A DNA stretch of 52,782 bases from NCBI GenBank assembly GCA_029975275.1, contig JARKPN010000164.1:1-52782 (forward strand). Reading direction: 5' to 3'. This document shows, one piece after another, positions 24,994 through 34,779 of the stretch (positions are counted from its first letter, which is position 1; each line of letters opens with the position of its first letter). Below the pieces are notes generated by a model. The model did no database searches. It worked only from the letters and a program-made list of their open reading frames with translations, and was not told the DNA's origin. The position numbers and the translations under genes are program-made. This stretch comes from Geobacteraceae bacterium (GTDB lineage: Bacteria; Desulfobacterota; Desulfuromonadia; Geobacterales; Geobacteraceae).

Positions 24994-26391
24994 TCACATC
25001 TTCATGTCATCCATGCTCATGTCGTTCTTCTGCTGCGGGGCCGGAGCAGCCGGCACGTGCCCTTCGTGGCCCGTCGGCGGGGCCGGGGCGGCCTTCTCCT
25101 CCGGCTTCATCCCCTCGTGACCGGCGTGCCCTCCACCTCCTCCCCCCTTCAACTGGGCCTCGGAATCGATAAGGTAGGCGCCGGTCGCCGCAACCTTGTC
25201 ACCGCGCAGCAGGCCCGAGACGATCTGCACGTTGTCCCCCACCCTGGCGCCGGTCTGCACCTCACGGGGCTCGAACATGCCGGGCTCCTTCTCCACCCAG
25301 ACCACCTGGCGCTTGCCGGTGTCCAGAACCGCCGTCACCGGCACCGCGAGCACGTCGCCCAGCGGCACCTTGATGAGGGCGTTCACGAACATGTCGGGCT
25401 TGAGCCTGAGACCCGGATTCGGGAGCTCCACCCGCGCCTTGACGGTCCTGGTCTTCGGGTCGAGGAACGGGTAGATGAACGACACCCGGCCCGTAAAGGT
25501 CTTGCCGGGATACGACTGGGACACGATATCCACCTTCTGGCCGGTCTTTACATGGGGGAAATCGCCCTCATAGACCTCCACCTCGACCCAGACCGTCGAC
25601 AGGTCCGCGATGTTGAAAAGCGGGTCGCCCACGTTCACGTACTGCCCCTCCAGGACTATCTTCTCGATCACTACCCCGGACAGCGGGGTGTAGATGGGAA
25701 GCCTGATATTCGGATTGCCCGACTTCTCAAGGGCCTTAATCTGGTGGTCCTTGACCCCCATCAGCTTCAGCCGCTGCCTGGCCGATGTCACCAGCCCCTC
25801 CCCGCCCTGCGATATGGCCTCTATCGGCGAATTTCTGAACTGCTCGCGGCTCCTGAGCGCAAGCAGGTACTCCTGCTGGGCCGACACCAGGTCCGGGGAA
25901 TAGACCTCCGCCACCGGCCTCCCCCTCGATACCCAGGCGCCGACCGTATTCACGTACAGCCGGTCGATCCGGCCCGCCACCCAGGCGGTCACCCTGGCCT
26001 GGCGCGACTGGTCGTACTGGACGATTCCCACTGCCGTCACCTCCTTGGCAAGCGGCATCCTGTCAACCTTGACCGTGGCCACGTTGGCCATCACCAGTTG
26101 GGTCGGCGAGAGCGAGACATGCTCCAGCATCTCCGCTTCACCCTGCTTCGGCTTCCCCTCCTCCGCCTTCCTGACCGGCACCAGGTTCATGCCGCAGATG
26201 GGGCAGGCGCCCGGCTTGTCCTTGACGATGAAGGGGTGCATGGGGCAGGTGTACTGCACCGCGCCCTGTGCCGCCTTCTCCCCATGGTCGTGCCCGTCGT
26301 GCCGGCTGAACCAGAGGTATGCGCCCCCGATACCCGCGGTCACAAGCACGGCCAGGGTCAGCAGGATTACGGTCTTTTTCGATAGTTTCAT
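24994..26391 (-). CDS. cusB: CusB-type periplasmic adaptor with heavy-metal-binding domain
   Basis: This membrane fusion protein of 465 residues links the RND pump to the outer-membrane channel. It has an N-terminal anchor helix, then a His-rich spot (HDGHDHGE) and a compact metal-binding domain at about residues 48-72 with YTCPMHPFI and GACPICGMNLVP. The barrel-sandwich and beta-barrel domains follow (VTAWVAGRIDRLYVNTVGAWV, YTPLSGVVIEKIVLEGQYV). The C-terminal tail is again rich in His and Met (GHEGHVPAAP, MSMDDMKM), which can pick up ions from the periplasm. GGGAG precedes the start by six bases. Confidence 0.92.
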   Translation of the reverse strand: MKLSKKTVILLTLAVLVTAGIGGAYLWFSRHDGHDHGEKAAQGAVQYTCPMHPFIVKDKPGACPICGMNLVPVRKAEEGKPKQGEAEMLEHVSLSPTQLVMANVATVKVDRMPLAKEVTAVGIVQYDQSRQARVTAWVAGRIDRLYVNTVGAWVSRGRPVAEVYSPDLVSAQQEYLLALRSREQFRNSPIEAISQGGEGLVTSARQRLKLMGVKDHQIKALEKSGNPNIRLPIYTPLSGVVIEKIVLEGQYVNVGDPLFNIADLSTVWVEVEVYEGDFPHVKTGQKVDIVSQSYPGKTFTGRVSFIYPFLDPKTRTVKARVELPNPGLRLKPDMFVNALIKVPLGDVLAVPVTAVLDTGKRQVVWVEKEPGMFEPREVQTGARVGDNVQIVSGLLRGDKVAATGAYLIDSEAQLKGGGGGGHAGHEGMKPEEKAAPAPPTGHEGHVPAAPAPQQKNDMSMDDMKM

Positions 26392-26522
26392 ATTCAGCTC
26401 CCGGTATTTTCAGGCATCCAACCAAATGATAAGCTTTCCTTACTGGGGCGGATGTGGGAAAAAGTTGAATCAACTCAACACTAAAAACTCATAACTCAAA
26501 ACTGCCGTAAGGCATGAAGGCC

Positions 26523-27839
26523 TTACGGCAGCTCCCCTCCCACCAGTGCCTCCAACTGGGCACGGTTCATCTGGTATTCCGCCAGGGACTCGTGGTATTC
26601 CCGCTCGTAGTTGAACAGGGTGACCCTGTTGTCCAGCAGGGTCATGAAATCGACCTTGTTGACGCGGTAGCCAATGACGGCCGATTCCAGGGACTGCGCC
26701 GCCTGGGGGATGATGCCGGTCTTGTAGAGCACTGCCAGCTTTTTCCTCCGCTCCAGCTGGGCAAGCAGATCCTCGACCCCGGAATCGATGGTGTTCCGGA
26801 GCGCCTTCAGCTCCTCGGCCGCCATGGTTTTCTCGGACTCGGCCTCGGCCGCCATGGCCCGGCGCCGGGCCCGCTGCACCGGCAGGTTGAAGGTAAGCCC
26901 GGCGGAGTACATGTCCTTCCCGTCCATATCGCCCGCCGGGTCCCGCTGCATGTACTCGAAGGAGATGTTGAAATCGGGCCAGTTTTCCTTTCTGGCCAGA
27001 CTGAGTCCCGCCTCCCCCTTGGCGACGAGCGCCTCGAGTCCCTTGAACAGCGGACGGTTCGCCGAGGCCCGCTCCTTGAGCTCCCTGCCGGACAGGGATA
27101 CCTGTGCGATCTCGAAATCGGGAATCCTGGCGATTGGAGTATCGGCAGGCCGGTAGAGGAGAGCATTGAGGTTCGCCTGGAGGCTCTTGCGCTGCTGTTC
27201 CAGGGTGATCCGCATGTCGAGCATCCTGGAACGCTCCACCTGGGCCTTGAACACGTCCTGCTGAGCCCCCTGGCCCACGGAATATTTCGTTTCGGCGAGA
27301 GTAACGAAATCGTCGAGGATCTTGATGTTCCGGTCCACGATATCCCGGGACCGGTCCACGTAGTAGAGCCGGTACCAGGTCTCCTTGACCATGCGGGCAA
27401 GCTCCAGCTTCCGCTCCTCGACCGCCCATCGGTAAGACTCGGCCTCCCTGGCGGCCACTTCTCCCCGCAGATCCCGCTTTCCCCAGAAGGGGAGCTGCTG
27501 GCTGATGCCGACCACCCGCTGGGTCATCGGGTCGAGCCGGGAATTGAACGGCTCGTCCAGCATCCAGTTCTGCAGCTTGAGCATCAGCATCGGGTCTTCC
27601 AGCGAGCGTGCCTGGTCCACTCTGCTCCGGAACATCTCCCAGCGGGCACTTGATGCCTTCAACTCGGGGTTGTTCGCCAGGGCGGCAGCCACCATGGCCG
27701 GCAGGTCCTCGGCAGACTTGCCTTCCTCAGCCGGCAGCGTTGCCGGGAAACAGAGCGCCAGGATAAGGAAGAACAAGACACAACATATTCTTCCACCGTC
27801 CCGCCTGCGGGGGTGAAAGCTGTCTATCTTCACGCTCAT
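26523..27839 (-). CDS. cusC: CusC/TolC-family outer-membrane efflux protein
   Basis: The protein has 438 residues. A signal peptide with core VLFFLILALCFPATLPA leads into two repeated TolC-type domains, each with long amphipathic helices; the pairs around PELKASSARWEMFRSRVDQAR and the later GEAGLSLARKENWPDFNIS match the family. It forms the channel through the outer membrane for the RND pump. Start was placed at MSVKIDSF, giving the signal peptide a charged N-region; the in-frame codons upstream do not look like a leader. No lipobox was seen, unlike E. coli CusC. The gene lies 131 bases before cusB. Confidence 0.88.
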   Translation of the reverse strand: MSVKIDSFHPRRRDGGRICCVLFFLILALCFPATLPAEEGKSAEDLPAMVAAALANNPELKASSARWEMFRSRVDQARSLEDPMLMLKLQNWMLDEPFNSRLDPMTQRVVGISQQLPFWGKRDLRGEVAAREAESYRWAVEERKLELARMVKETWYRLYYVDRSRDIVDRNIKILDDFVTLAETKYSVGQGAQQDVFKAQVERSRMLDMRITLEQQRKSLQANLNALLYRPADTPIARIPDFEIAQVSLSGRELKERASANRPLFKGLEALVAKGEAGLSLARKENWPDFNISFEYMQRDPAGDMDGKDMYSAGLTFNLPVQRARRRAMAAEAESEKTMAAEELKALRNTIDSGVEDLLAQLERRKKLAVLYKTGIIPQAAQSLESAVIGYRVNKVDFMTLLDNRVTLFNYEREYHESLAEYQMNRAQLEALVGGELP

Positions 27840-27934
27840 GGGATTTCTCCGTCGGGGTTTGTGGTTTCCGGATAAAAACCATCCTAACATCCAATCAGCC
27901 GTGTACAACACGTTCCACGGCAAAATGTCGCGAC

Positions 27935-28603
27935 TCACGCGACCACCAACCCGTCCTTCAGATGAATGGTACGGTCGGAGTATCCGCAGTTTTCGGGGTT
28001 ATGGGTCACCATCACCACCGTCCGGCCGTTCCCGTTCAACTCCTTGAACAGACCCATCACCTCTTCGCTGGTCCTGGAATCCAGATTGCCGGTCGGCTCG
28101 TCGGCCAGCAGGATGCTCGGACTGTTGACGATGGCCCGGGCAATGGCGACCCGCTCCTGCTCTCCGCCCGAGAGCTGGTTGGGCAGACGATCGGTCCTGG
28201 CCCCGAGACCGACCCGCACCAGGGCCTCGCGGGCCTTGTCCCTCTTTTCCCGGTTGCCCGTCTTCGCGATGGCCAGGGGAAGCATGACGTTCTCCAGCGC
28301 GGTCAGGTAGGGAATCAGATGAAAGGACTGGAACACGAAACCCAGCTTTTCGGCCCGGAAATCGGCCAGCCTTTCGCCGGGGAGGTCGTACAGCTTTACC
28401 CCCGTCATCTCCACCTCTCCGGCGGTGGGGCGGTTCATCCCCCCCAGGATGTACAGGAGGGTGCTCTTGCCGGAGCCGGAATGGCCCATGATGGTGACGA
28501 ATTCGCCGGCTTCGATGCTCAGATCGACCCCCCGGAGCGCCGCTACGGTCTCCCCGCCGCTCAGGTAATGCTTGGTCAGGTTGGATATTTTTATAAGTGC
28601 CAT
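27935..28603 (-). CDS. ABC transporter ATPase of the MacB/LolD type
   Basis: The protein has 222 residues, the normal size of a stand-alone MacB/LolD ATPase. Walker A is GHSGSGKST near residue 40, the Q-loop is FQSFHLIP, the signature is LSGGEQERVAIARA near 142, and Walker B is ILLADEPTGNLDS. It should pair with the FtsX-type permease encoded just upstream across a repeat element. Transporters of this class use ATP to drive mechanical movement of periplasmic substrates rather than simple import. Its place between the permease and the metal pump suggests a metal-related task. Confidence 0.92.
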   Translation of the reverse strand: MALIKISNLTKHYLSGGETVAALRGVDLSIEAGEFVTIMGHSGSGKSTLLYILGGMNRPTAGEVEMTGVKLYDLPGERLADFRAEKLGFVFQSFHLIPYLTALENVMLPLAIAKTGNREKRDKAREALVRVGLGARTDRLPNQLSGGEQERVAIARAIVNSPSILLADEPTGNLDSRTSEEVMGLFKELNGNGRTVVMVTHNPENCGYSDRTIHLKDGLVVA

Positions 28604-28637
28604 TTTTCCTCTCTGTTCTATATTTCTTTGCCCATAT

Positions 28638-28759
28638 GCTCGACGTCAGATTTGAGATGATAACAAGGCGGCGAGGAGGAAGCGACGCAGGCATAGTCAG
28701 ACTATGTCGAGGAGCTTCCGACGAGCCAACGAAGTTAGCGCTCAAATATGGCGTCGAGC
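28638..28759. repeat. Inverted-repeat element (MITE/REP-like), copy 1
   Basis: Outer arms of 19 bases (starting GCTCGACG and ending CGTCGAGC) are complementary except for four central bases. The core has CAAGGCGGCGAGG, a small hairpin CATAGT-CAG-ACTATG, then GTCGAGGAGC. The same core pattern occurs in the element at 40178-40345. It fills the spacer between the FtsX permease stop and the ATPase start, touching the permease stop codon. Confidence 0.7.
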
Positions 28760-29920
28760 CTACAATGCCCGCAGCGCCTCGGTAGGATCCATCCTGCTCG
28801 CCTGCAGGGCCGGGTAGAGGCTCGCCACGATCCCGACCACCATCGAGAGCGCAACCGACCCGAACATCAGCGGCATATCCCAGACCAGGGCCGCGTTCTC
28901 GGACTCGGCCATGAACGGCAGGGTGAGCTTGGCGGCGCCCATCCCCGACGCGTATCCGAGGAGGCCGGCCAGCAGACCGACCAGCAGGGCCTCCAGCAGG
29001 ACGATCCTCATGATGTGGCCCTTCCTGAAGCCTATGGCCCTGAACACCCCGATCTCGGTGGTCCGCTCGTTGACGCTCCCCATCATGGTGACGAACACGA
29101 TCAGGGCGCCGATGAAGACCACCACCCCGGCAACCCCGTAGGAGAAATTCCGGAACTGATCGAGGGCGTGGAGGCGCGACTCGACCACCTGCTGGATGGC
29201 GCTGACCTTCGCGTCCGGGAGCTTTTCGGCGATCTGGCTCACCATGTCGCCGACGGGACAGCCGGCGCAGAGGGCCGCCACCTCGACGAGGGTGATCATC
29301 CCTTCCTTGCCGAGCAGTTTCTGGGCCTTTCCGAGCGGCGCGAACACGAGGGCGTCGTCCTGGGAGCCGGTCTGTTCGAGTACGCCGGAAACCTTGAACT
29401 TCTCCCCTTTTATCTCAACCGAATCACCGGTAATGACGTGCAGCGCCCTTGCGGCATCGCTCCCCAGCAGCAGCTCGCTTTCGCTTTCGGGCGCCTCACC
29501 GAAGATCTCCCACCACTGTTTCATTCTCAACTCGGCCGCAAAATCCACCCCCACCAGCAGGATGTCCCTGTCCCCCACCCGGACACCGCCCAGTACCTTC
29601 GGCGATACCGCCGAGATATTACCGCTGTTGGGTATCGTCTTGATCCTGGCAAGGTCCGCCTGCCGTATCTCCCTCTGGTCGAAGGTGACCCCGCCGAGGC
29701 TGATGCCGCCGTAGCTCATGGACAGGTCCCTGCTCTGGGGGGTAATCAGGATGTTGGCTCCGAATTCGTCCATCTTACGTTCGATGTCGCTGGACATGGA
29801 CTTGGTAATGGTCAGCAGGGTGACAATGGTGCCGATCCCCACCATCAGCCCGACGGTAAGGAAGGCCGTCTTCAGCTTGCGCCGTCTCAGATTGTTTATG
29901 GCGATGTTGTGCAGTCTCAT
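28760..29920 (-). CDS. ABC transporter permease of the FtsX/MacB family
   Basis: The protein has 386 residues. It has one membrane helix near the N-terminus (AFLTVGLMVGIGTIVTLLTI), a large periplasmic domain, and three helices at the C-terminus (VVVFIGALIVFVTMMGSV, IVLLEALLVGLLAGLLGYASG, VALSMVVGIVASLYPAL). That is the MacB/FtsX topology. The periplasmic domain has a lone CAGCP pair that could bind metal or form a disulfide. It ends with the family phrase ASRMDPTEALRAL. It is encoded ten bases after the DUF2318 gene. Similar DUF2318-FtsX-ATPase groups accompany the p19 iron-uptake system of Campylobacter, so metal-related transport is a reasonable inference. Confidence 0.9.
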   Translation of the reverse strand: MRLHNIAINNLRRRKLKTAFLTVGLMVGIGTIVTLLTITKSMSSDIERKMDEFGANILITPQSRDLSMSYGGISLGGVTFDQREIRQADLARIKTIPNSGNISAVSPKVLGGVRVGDRDILLVGVDFAAELRMKQWWEIFGEAPESESELLLGSDAARALHVITGDSVEIKGEKFKVSGVLEQTGSQDDALVFAPLGKAQKLLGKEGMITLVEVAALCAGCPVGDMVSQIAEKLPDAKVSAIQQVVESRLHALDQFRNFSYGVAGVVVFIGALIVFVTMMGSVNERTTEIGVFRAIGFRKGHIMRIVLLEALLVGLLAGLLGYASGMGAAKLTLPFMAESENAALVWDMPLMFGSVALSMVVGIVASLYPALQASRMDPTEALRAL

Positions 29921-29929
29921 TCCTTATCC

Positions 29930-30403
29930 TCAGAAAAGTCTCGATCCCGATTGCAAATCACGAACTGTTATGATCAGGTTCCCCGCCTCCTGCTTGTGCG
30001 GCAGGTAGGAGGGATTGCAGCCGCCGACCGCGTGGGGCCCGAGCCTGACGATGGCGAACTTCATGTTGCAGTTCTTGCAGACCATCGTGCCGCCCTGTTG
30101 CGCATAGCCTTTCTTTTCCCGGAAACAGACGTCGCAGGCGTCGAACGCGACCCGGATCCCCCCGTCTTTCCCTTTGACCACGAAGAACTTCAGCTCTTTC
30201 CCTCCATCCGGATAACGGAAGAAACGGGCCTCCCCATCGGAAACCCCGGTAATCGGGATTGTTATCGCGCCGTTCACTGACCGGACCTTCTCATGGCTGC
30301 CCAGCCCCGGGATGCTGAAGGCGAATGCCGCAGCCGCAGCCAGCAGCACCAGTGCGCACGCCGCCAGCACCCATCTCATACTTTTTCCGCTCTTGTTCCC
30401 CAT
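29930..30403 (-). CDS. DUF2318 membrane-anchored Fe-S/metal-binding protein
   Basis: The protein has 157 residues. One N-terminal hydrophobic helix (WVLAACALVLLAAAAAFAF) anchors a periplasmic domain of the DUF2318 type. Conserved marks are FDACDVCFREKKGYAQQGG, MVCKNCNMKFAI and VGGCNPSYLP, giving five cysteines in the family pattern. DUF2318 proteins are found with FtrABCD/P19-like iron systems and with FtsX-type permeases, as here. The function is not firmly known; binding or redox handling of a metal in the periplasm is likely. It sits between the HMA protein and the permease in one operon. Confidence 0.85.
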   Translation of the reverse strand: MGNKSGKSMRWVLAACALVLLAAAAAFAFSIPGLGSHEKVRSVNGAITIPITGVSDGEARFFRYPDGGKELKFFVVKGKDGGIRVAFDACDVCFREKKGYAQQGGTMVCKNCNMKFAIVRLGPHAVGGCNPSYLPHKQEAGNLIITVRDLQSGSRLF

Positions 30404-30439
30404 ACAGTCATTCTCCCTTGCTCATTTACGAACAAGCTC

Positions 30440-30847
30440 TTATTGTTTTCCCCGGCAGCAGCCGCAGCCCGAGGCGCGCGCATCGGCCATCGCCGGGCCG
30501 GCCCTGCCGGTTGCGGCCCGATATTCCTCGACGGAAGTAGCGACCAGGATACTGCTGCCGTAGCCGATGCCGGTCACCACCTGGGCGAGGCGTTCAGAAG
30601 CCGCCATTTTCGAATCGTACCAGACGGTCACCCGCCCGGCCGCCACGTCGACCTCGGCCGAGGCCACCCCCTGCTGCGCCCGGAGGACCTTGGTAATCTT
30701 TTCCGTGCAACTGTCACAGGTCATTCCCAGGGTCTTCAGAACCACGACCGAATCGGGGCTGGCCTCAAGCCTGACGGAAAAGGCGAAAACCGCCAGGACC
30801 GCGGCGGCTACGAGGACCAGGGTTACGTTTTGGATCTTGAGTTTCAT
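30440..30847 (-). CDS. Periplasmic heavy-metal-associated (HMA) domain protein
   Basis: The protein has 135 residues. An N-terminal hydrophobic segment (VTLVLVAAAVLAVFAFSV) acts as a signal or anchor. The HMA fold follows, with the metal-binding loop GMTCDSCTEKI near residues 41-51 and the usual beta-alpha-beta pattern (ASAEVDVAAGRVTVWYD). The tail ends with CGCCRGKQ, a second potential thiol site. It resembles MerP and copper chaperones. As the first gene after the sigma-54 promoter, it should be the most strongly induced of the operon. Copper, silver, mercury or zinc are all possible ligands. Confidence 0.88.
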   Translation of the reverse strand: MKLKIQNVTLVLVAAAVLAVFAFSVRLEASPDSVVVLKTLGMTCDSCTEKITKVLRAQQGVASAEVDVAAGRVTVWYDSKMAASERLAQVVTGIGYGSSILVATSVEEYRAATGRAGPAMADARASGCGCCRGKQ

Positions 30848-30938
30848 TGCGCCCTTTTCCTGATGCTGATGCGGGACACCGGTCCTCTGTTTTACAAAAT
30901 CGTACGGACTCTCCCTGCGAGCAACCGAGCAACTGGGT

Positions 30939-30955
30939 TACAAACTGCATGCCAA
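30939..30955 (-). promoter_or_regulatory. Sigma-54 promoter of the metal operon
   Basis: On the minus strand TTGGCATGCAGTTTGTA matches the -24/-12 consensus (YTGGCACGrNNNTTGCW) at all but a few positions, with GG and the -12 element ten bases apart (GT for GC). The start of transcription would lie about 80 bases before the HMA gene. Confidence 0.75.
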
Positions 30956-31030
30956 TAACTTCGGCTGCCCTAACCTATCGAAACAACGATAAATGTATCT
31001 GCCGAGCGCCACATCCGGCCCCAAAAATGC

Positions 31031-31062
31031 GGAATATTCCACAGGACCATGCAGAATATTCT
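31031..31062. promoter_or_regulatory. Twin palindromes, likely enhancer sites for the adjacent NtrC-type regulator
   Basis: GGAATATTCC (31031-31040) and AGAATATTCT (31053-31062) are both perfect palindromes and lie within the direct repeat TGCrGAATATTCy. Their centres are 22 bp apart, two helical turns. They lie about 105-135 bp upstream of the predicted sigma-54 start point, the usual place for an enhancer-binding protein. Confidence 0.7.
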
Positions 31063-31271
31063 CCACTCCAGGCCGGTGACCCGGGACTATTGAAGACAAC
31101 CGGCACAAACCTGGCATTTGCTCTTAAGATGGGTCGTTATGACAAAATTAAGACGTAGAACAACAGGGTTACCAGGGTACAGAAGCCCTGCGGCGGGAAC
31201 GACAGACTCGACGTGGTTCGTGCGGTGGGCGAAAGGCCGAGAAGAAAGGACATTGTTCTATGTTCCCCGCT

Positions 31272-32636
<1,365 letters not shown>

Positions 32637-32701
32637 CCGCTCCTCCCGTCTCCGCATGCGCGGGATTGAATTTTCCCTTCCAGGTAACTCAGCGTAGCTT
32701 G

Positions 32702-32912
32702 TTTCCATCCGGGATGCGCCTACTGGGGTCGGATTGGAGCTTTCCCGGAGCCCCTCGTAATCGGTCACGATCAGTCTCACGGATCGGATACTCTGCTGAA
32801 TGCAGGCGCTTTCCCGCGATTCACCCGATTGCACTGAAGCCGTACGAGAGGCTTCGTGAAAACCCCAACCCGACCCTTGGGAGCATTCCTGCCGGGGCTT
32901 TCAGGATGGAAG
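32702..32912 (-). repeat. Dispersed structured repeat, copy C (diverged, opposite orientation)
   Basis: Read on the minus strand this copy aligns with copy B: TTTTCACGAAGCCTCTCGTACGG on the left and CGATTACGAGGGGCTCCGGG then GCGCATCCCGGATGG on the right correspond to the B blocks. It is more diverged, yet AGCCTCTCGT on one side can still pair with ACGAGGGGCT on the other. It splits the kinase from its regulator gene. Confidence 0.65.
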
Positions 32913-34022
32913 CTACCAGCCACTTCCCCCGCGCACGGGAATCGTTACCTTCACCGTGGCGCCCCGGCCGGGCGAGCTCTCGACCCCGATGCTCCCCCCG
33001 TGGCCCGTGATGATTTTTTCGGTGATGGCAAGCCCCAGGCCGGTGCCGCCTTCCTTGGTGGTGAAGAACGGGTCGAAGATCCGCGCCCTGACATCCGGGA
33101 GGATGCCCGCACCGGTGTCGCTGAAGCTGATCTCGACCTGATTTCCGGCTGCGTCGCTGCTCGCGCTGATGATCACGCTGCCGCCGGACGGGGTGGCCTG
33201 CAGACCGTTCAGGATGATATTGAGAAACGCCTGCCGCAGTTTCTCCCGGTCCCCGGTAACCGGCGGCAGCGCGGCAGGCTCCAGCCGCAACTCCACGCCG
33301 CGACGTCTGGCCTCGGCCGACACCAGGGTGATCATGTTGCGCAACTCCTCCATGACGTCGCATTCTCCGGTCTCCGAGGCCCGGGGCCTGGCCAGCCTGA
33401 GAAAATCCTCCACCACCCGGTCCAGGCGCTCGGTCTCTCCCACCAGGATCTCCAGGAATTCGTACTTCCGGTCGTCCGGCCGGTAATCGTCCCGAAGGAT
33501 CTCGGCCGCCCCCTTGATGGCGCCCAGGGGATTGCGGATCTCGTGGGCCAGGGCCGCGGACAGCTCTCCCAGGACCGACAGCCGCTCGGCCCTGCGCATC
33601 TGCCCCTCGATCTCCAGGATCAGCTCCGACTGACGCCGCAACTGCTCGTTGGACTCCTCCAACCCCCTGGCGGTCTCCTGCAGCTGGGAGGCCCGGTCGC
33701 GCTCCTTCTGGGAGAGGAGCCCGGTAATGCTCCCCACCACGTTGTACAGGATTATCTCCAGATATTTTTCCAGCTCCATGGTGAGGTGCCCGCCCCACTG
33801 GAACAGGATATGGGGAGCGTAGAGGACGCTCACCACGATGGCGGAGGAAAGCCCGCCCCGGAACCCGAACCAGAAGGCGGCCAGGATGATGGGGATATAG
33901 TAGAGCCGCTGGAATATGTCGTGCAGCATCGGCAGGTGCAGGGGGGTCAGGTAGTGGAGGAGGCTTATGCCTACGACGGCCGAGGAAAGGATAGCAAAAC
34001 GCAACAGTGTCTGCTTGTTCAT
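32913..34022 (-). CDS. Membrane sensor histidine kinase
   Basis: The protein has 369 residues. About four hydrophobic segments occupy the first 110 residues (LRFAILSSAVVGISLLHYL, YYIPIILAAFWFGF, GLSSAIVVSVLYAPHIL and a last one near IILYNVVGSITGLL). A coiled coil (ERDRASQLQETARGLEESNE) leads to the HisKA domain with ALAHEIRNPLGAIKGA, the His being the phosphate acceptor. The ATPase domain has NIILNGLQA, DTGAGI and GGTGLGLAIT. There is no large periplasmic sensor loop, so the signal is probably sensed in or near the membrane. The start at MNKQTLL is preferred because upstream residues are not leader-like. It should phosphorylate the NtrC-type regulator encoded after repeat copy C. Confidence 0.9.
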   Translation of the reverse strand: MNKQTLLRFAILSSAVVGISLLHYLTPLHLPMLHDIFQRLYYIPIILAAFWFGFRGGLSSAIVVSVLYAPHILFQWGGHLTMELEKYLEIILYNVVGSITGLLSQKERDRASQLQETARGLEESNEQLRRQSELILEIEGQMRRAERLSVLGELSAALAHEIRNPLGAIKGAAEILRDDYRPDDRKYEFLEILVGETERLDRVVEDFLRLARPRASETGECDVMEELRNMITLVSAEARRRGVELRLEPAALPPVTGDREKLRQAFLNIILNGLQATPSGGSVIISASSDAAGNQVEISFSDTGAGILPDVRARIFDPFFTTKEGGTGLGLAITEKIITGHGGSIGVESSPGRGATVKVTIPVRGGSGW

Positions 34023-34185
34023 GACTCGATTCTCTGCTTCCCGCATGGATTCAGGGTTGCGACATACTAGTTTTTTCGTTTTGCTGCGCGGAAAACCGGG
34101 AGTGTCTGCACAAATTATCGGCAGGACCGGACGCAATCAACTGCCGGTCAAGGGCCATTGCCCGACACTATCAGGCATTTCCGTT

Positions 34186-34202
34186 TTGGCACGACATGTG
34201 CT
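34186..34202 (+). promoter_or_regulatory. Near-perfect sigma-54 promoter
   Basis: TTGGCACGACATGTGCT matches the -24/-12 consensus at all but one defined base, with the exact GG-N10-GC spacing. It points away from the kinase gene, towards repeat copy B and the small gene at 34468. The transcript would begin near 34215, so copy B would be almost entirely in its 5' leader. Confidence 0.75.
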
Positions 34203-34227
34203 GAAAAGCTGTATGCACTTAAATAGT

Positions 34228-34430
34228 GTCTATCCGGAAACTTCTGGAAAATGTCCGTCAGGGTCGGACCGGGGCTTTCACGGAGCCTCTCGTGCGGAAC
34301 CCCTGCATGTTCGTGGGACAACCGCCTGCTCCGGCATGACGGCCATAGTACCGGTGAAGTCCGGCGTCCGATTACGAGAAGCTCCGGGGAAGTTCCGGTC
34401 CGGCCCCAATCGGCGCTTTCCGGATGGACA
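34228..34430 (+). repeat. Dispersed structured repeat, copy B
   Basis: This copy is the best preserved. Left and right halves are partly complementary: GGACCGGGGC with GTCCGGCCCC, and CGGAGCCTCTCGT with ACGAGAAGCTCCG. Just after it, TTTCCGGATGG (34417-34427) pairs with CCATCCGGAAA (34441-34451), a hairpin ending 17 bases before the next start codon. The spacer from 34023 to 34467 holds nothing else except the sigma-54 promoter. Confidence 0.75.
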
Positions 34431-34467
34431 CAAATAGTTTCCATCCGGAAACCCAGGAGAACCAGCA

Positions 34468-34779
34468 ATGGAAATCGTCGTCAAGGCATCGGACCTGAAA
34501 TACAAATACCCCAAGGACATCGCCAGGCGGCACCTCCCCAAGTTCGCGGGAAAACCCGACCCGGCACCGTTCAACAGAAACGACCTGTACGAGATCCTTC
34601 CCATGTTTTCCGCGGTCATGACCGAGCTGGGAACGGACGACGGCCGGATCCTGCACCTTTTGGAGGATATCCTGAACGAGAATCTGCCCGGGTTCATAAA
34701 TACCAGGGAGATGGTGTTCGATTGCCTGGTGCAGTCGGTCCGCGAGCACCTGGAATGGGAGTACCGCCCCGAGCCATAA
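34468..34779 (+). CDS. Small conserved-looking protein of unknown function
   Basis: This 103-residue protein has no signal peptide, membrane helix or cysteine. It begins MEIVVKASDLKYKYPKDIAR and is rich in charged residues, with mixed helix and short strand character; the middle part (LYEILPMFSAVMTELGTDDGRILHLLEDIL) would form amphipathic helices. It does not match a family I recognise. AGGAG lies eight bases before the ATG. It is the only gene behind a near-perfect sigma-54 promoter, with a large structured repeat in between, so expression may be tightly controlled. Its position beside the metal-responsive kinase could be chance. Confidence 0.7.
   Translation: MEIVVKASDLKYKYPKDIARRHLPKFAGKPDPAPFNRNDLYEILPMFSAVMTELGTDDGRILHLLEDILNENLPGFINTREMVFDCLVQSVREHLEWEYRPEP

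Larger units (their letters stand above)
30848..31271. other. Regulatory spacer between the response regulator and the metal operon
   Basis: This 424-base spacer has no gene. It holds a sigma-54 promoter and two palindromes for the metal operon, described separately. The part closest to the regulator gene (31070-31271) shows nothing recognisable. Confidence 0.6.

Noticed and set aside
32637-32834. Longer N-terminus for the NtrC-type regulator
   Set aside because: The extra codons run into repeat copy C and do not resemble a receiver domain; the GTG with its own Shine-Dalgarno fits better.
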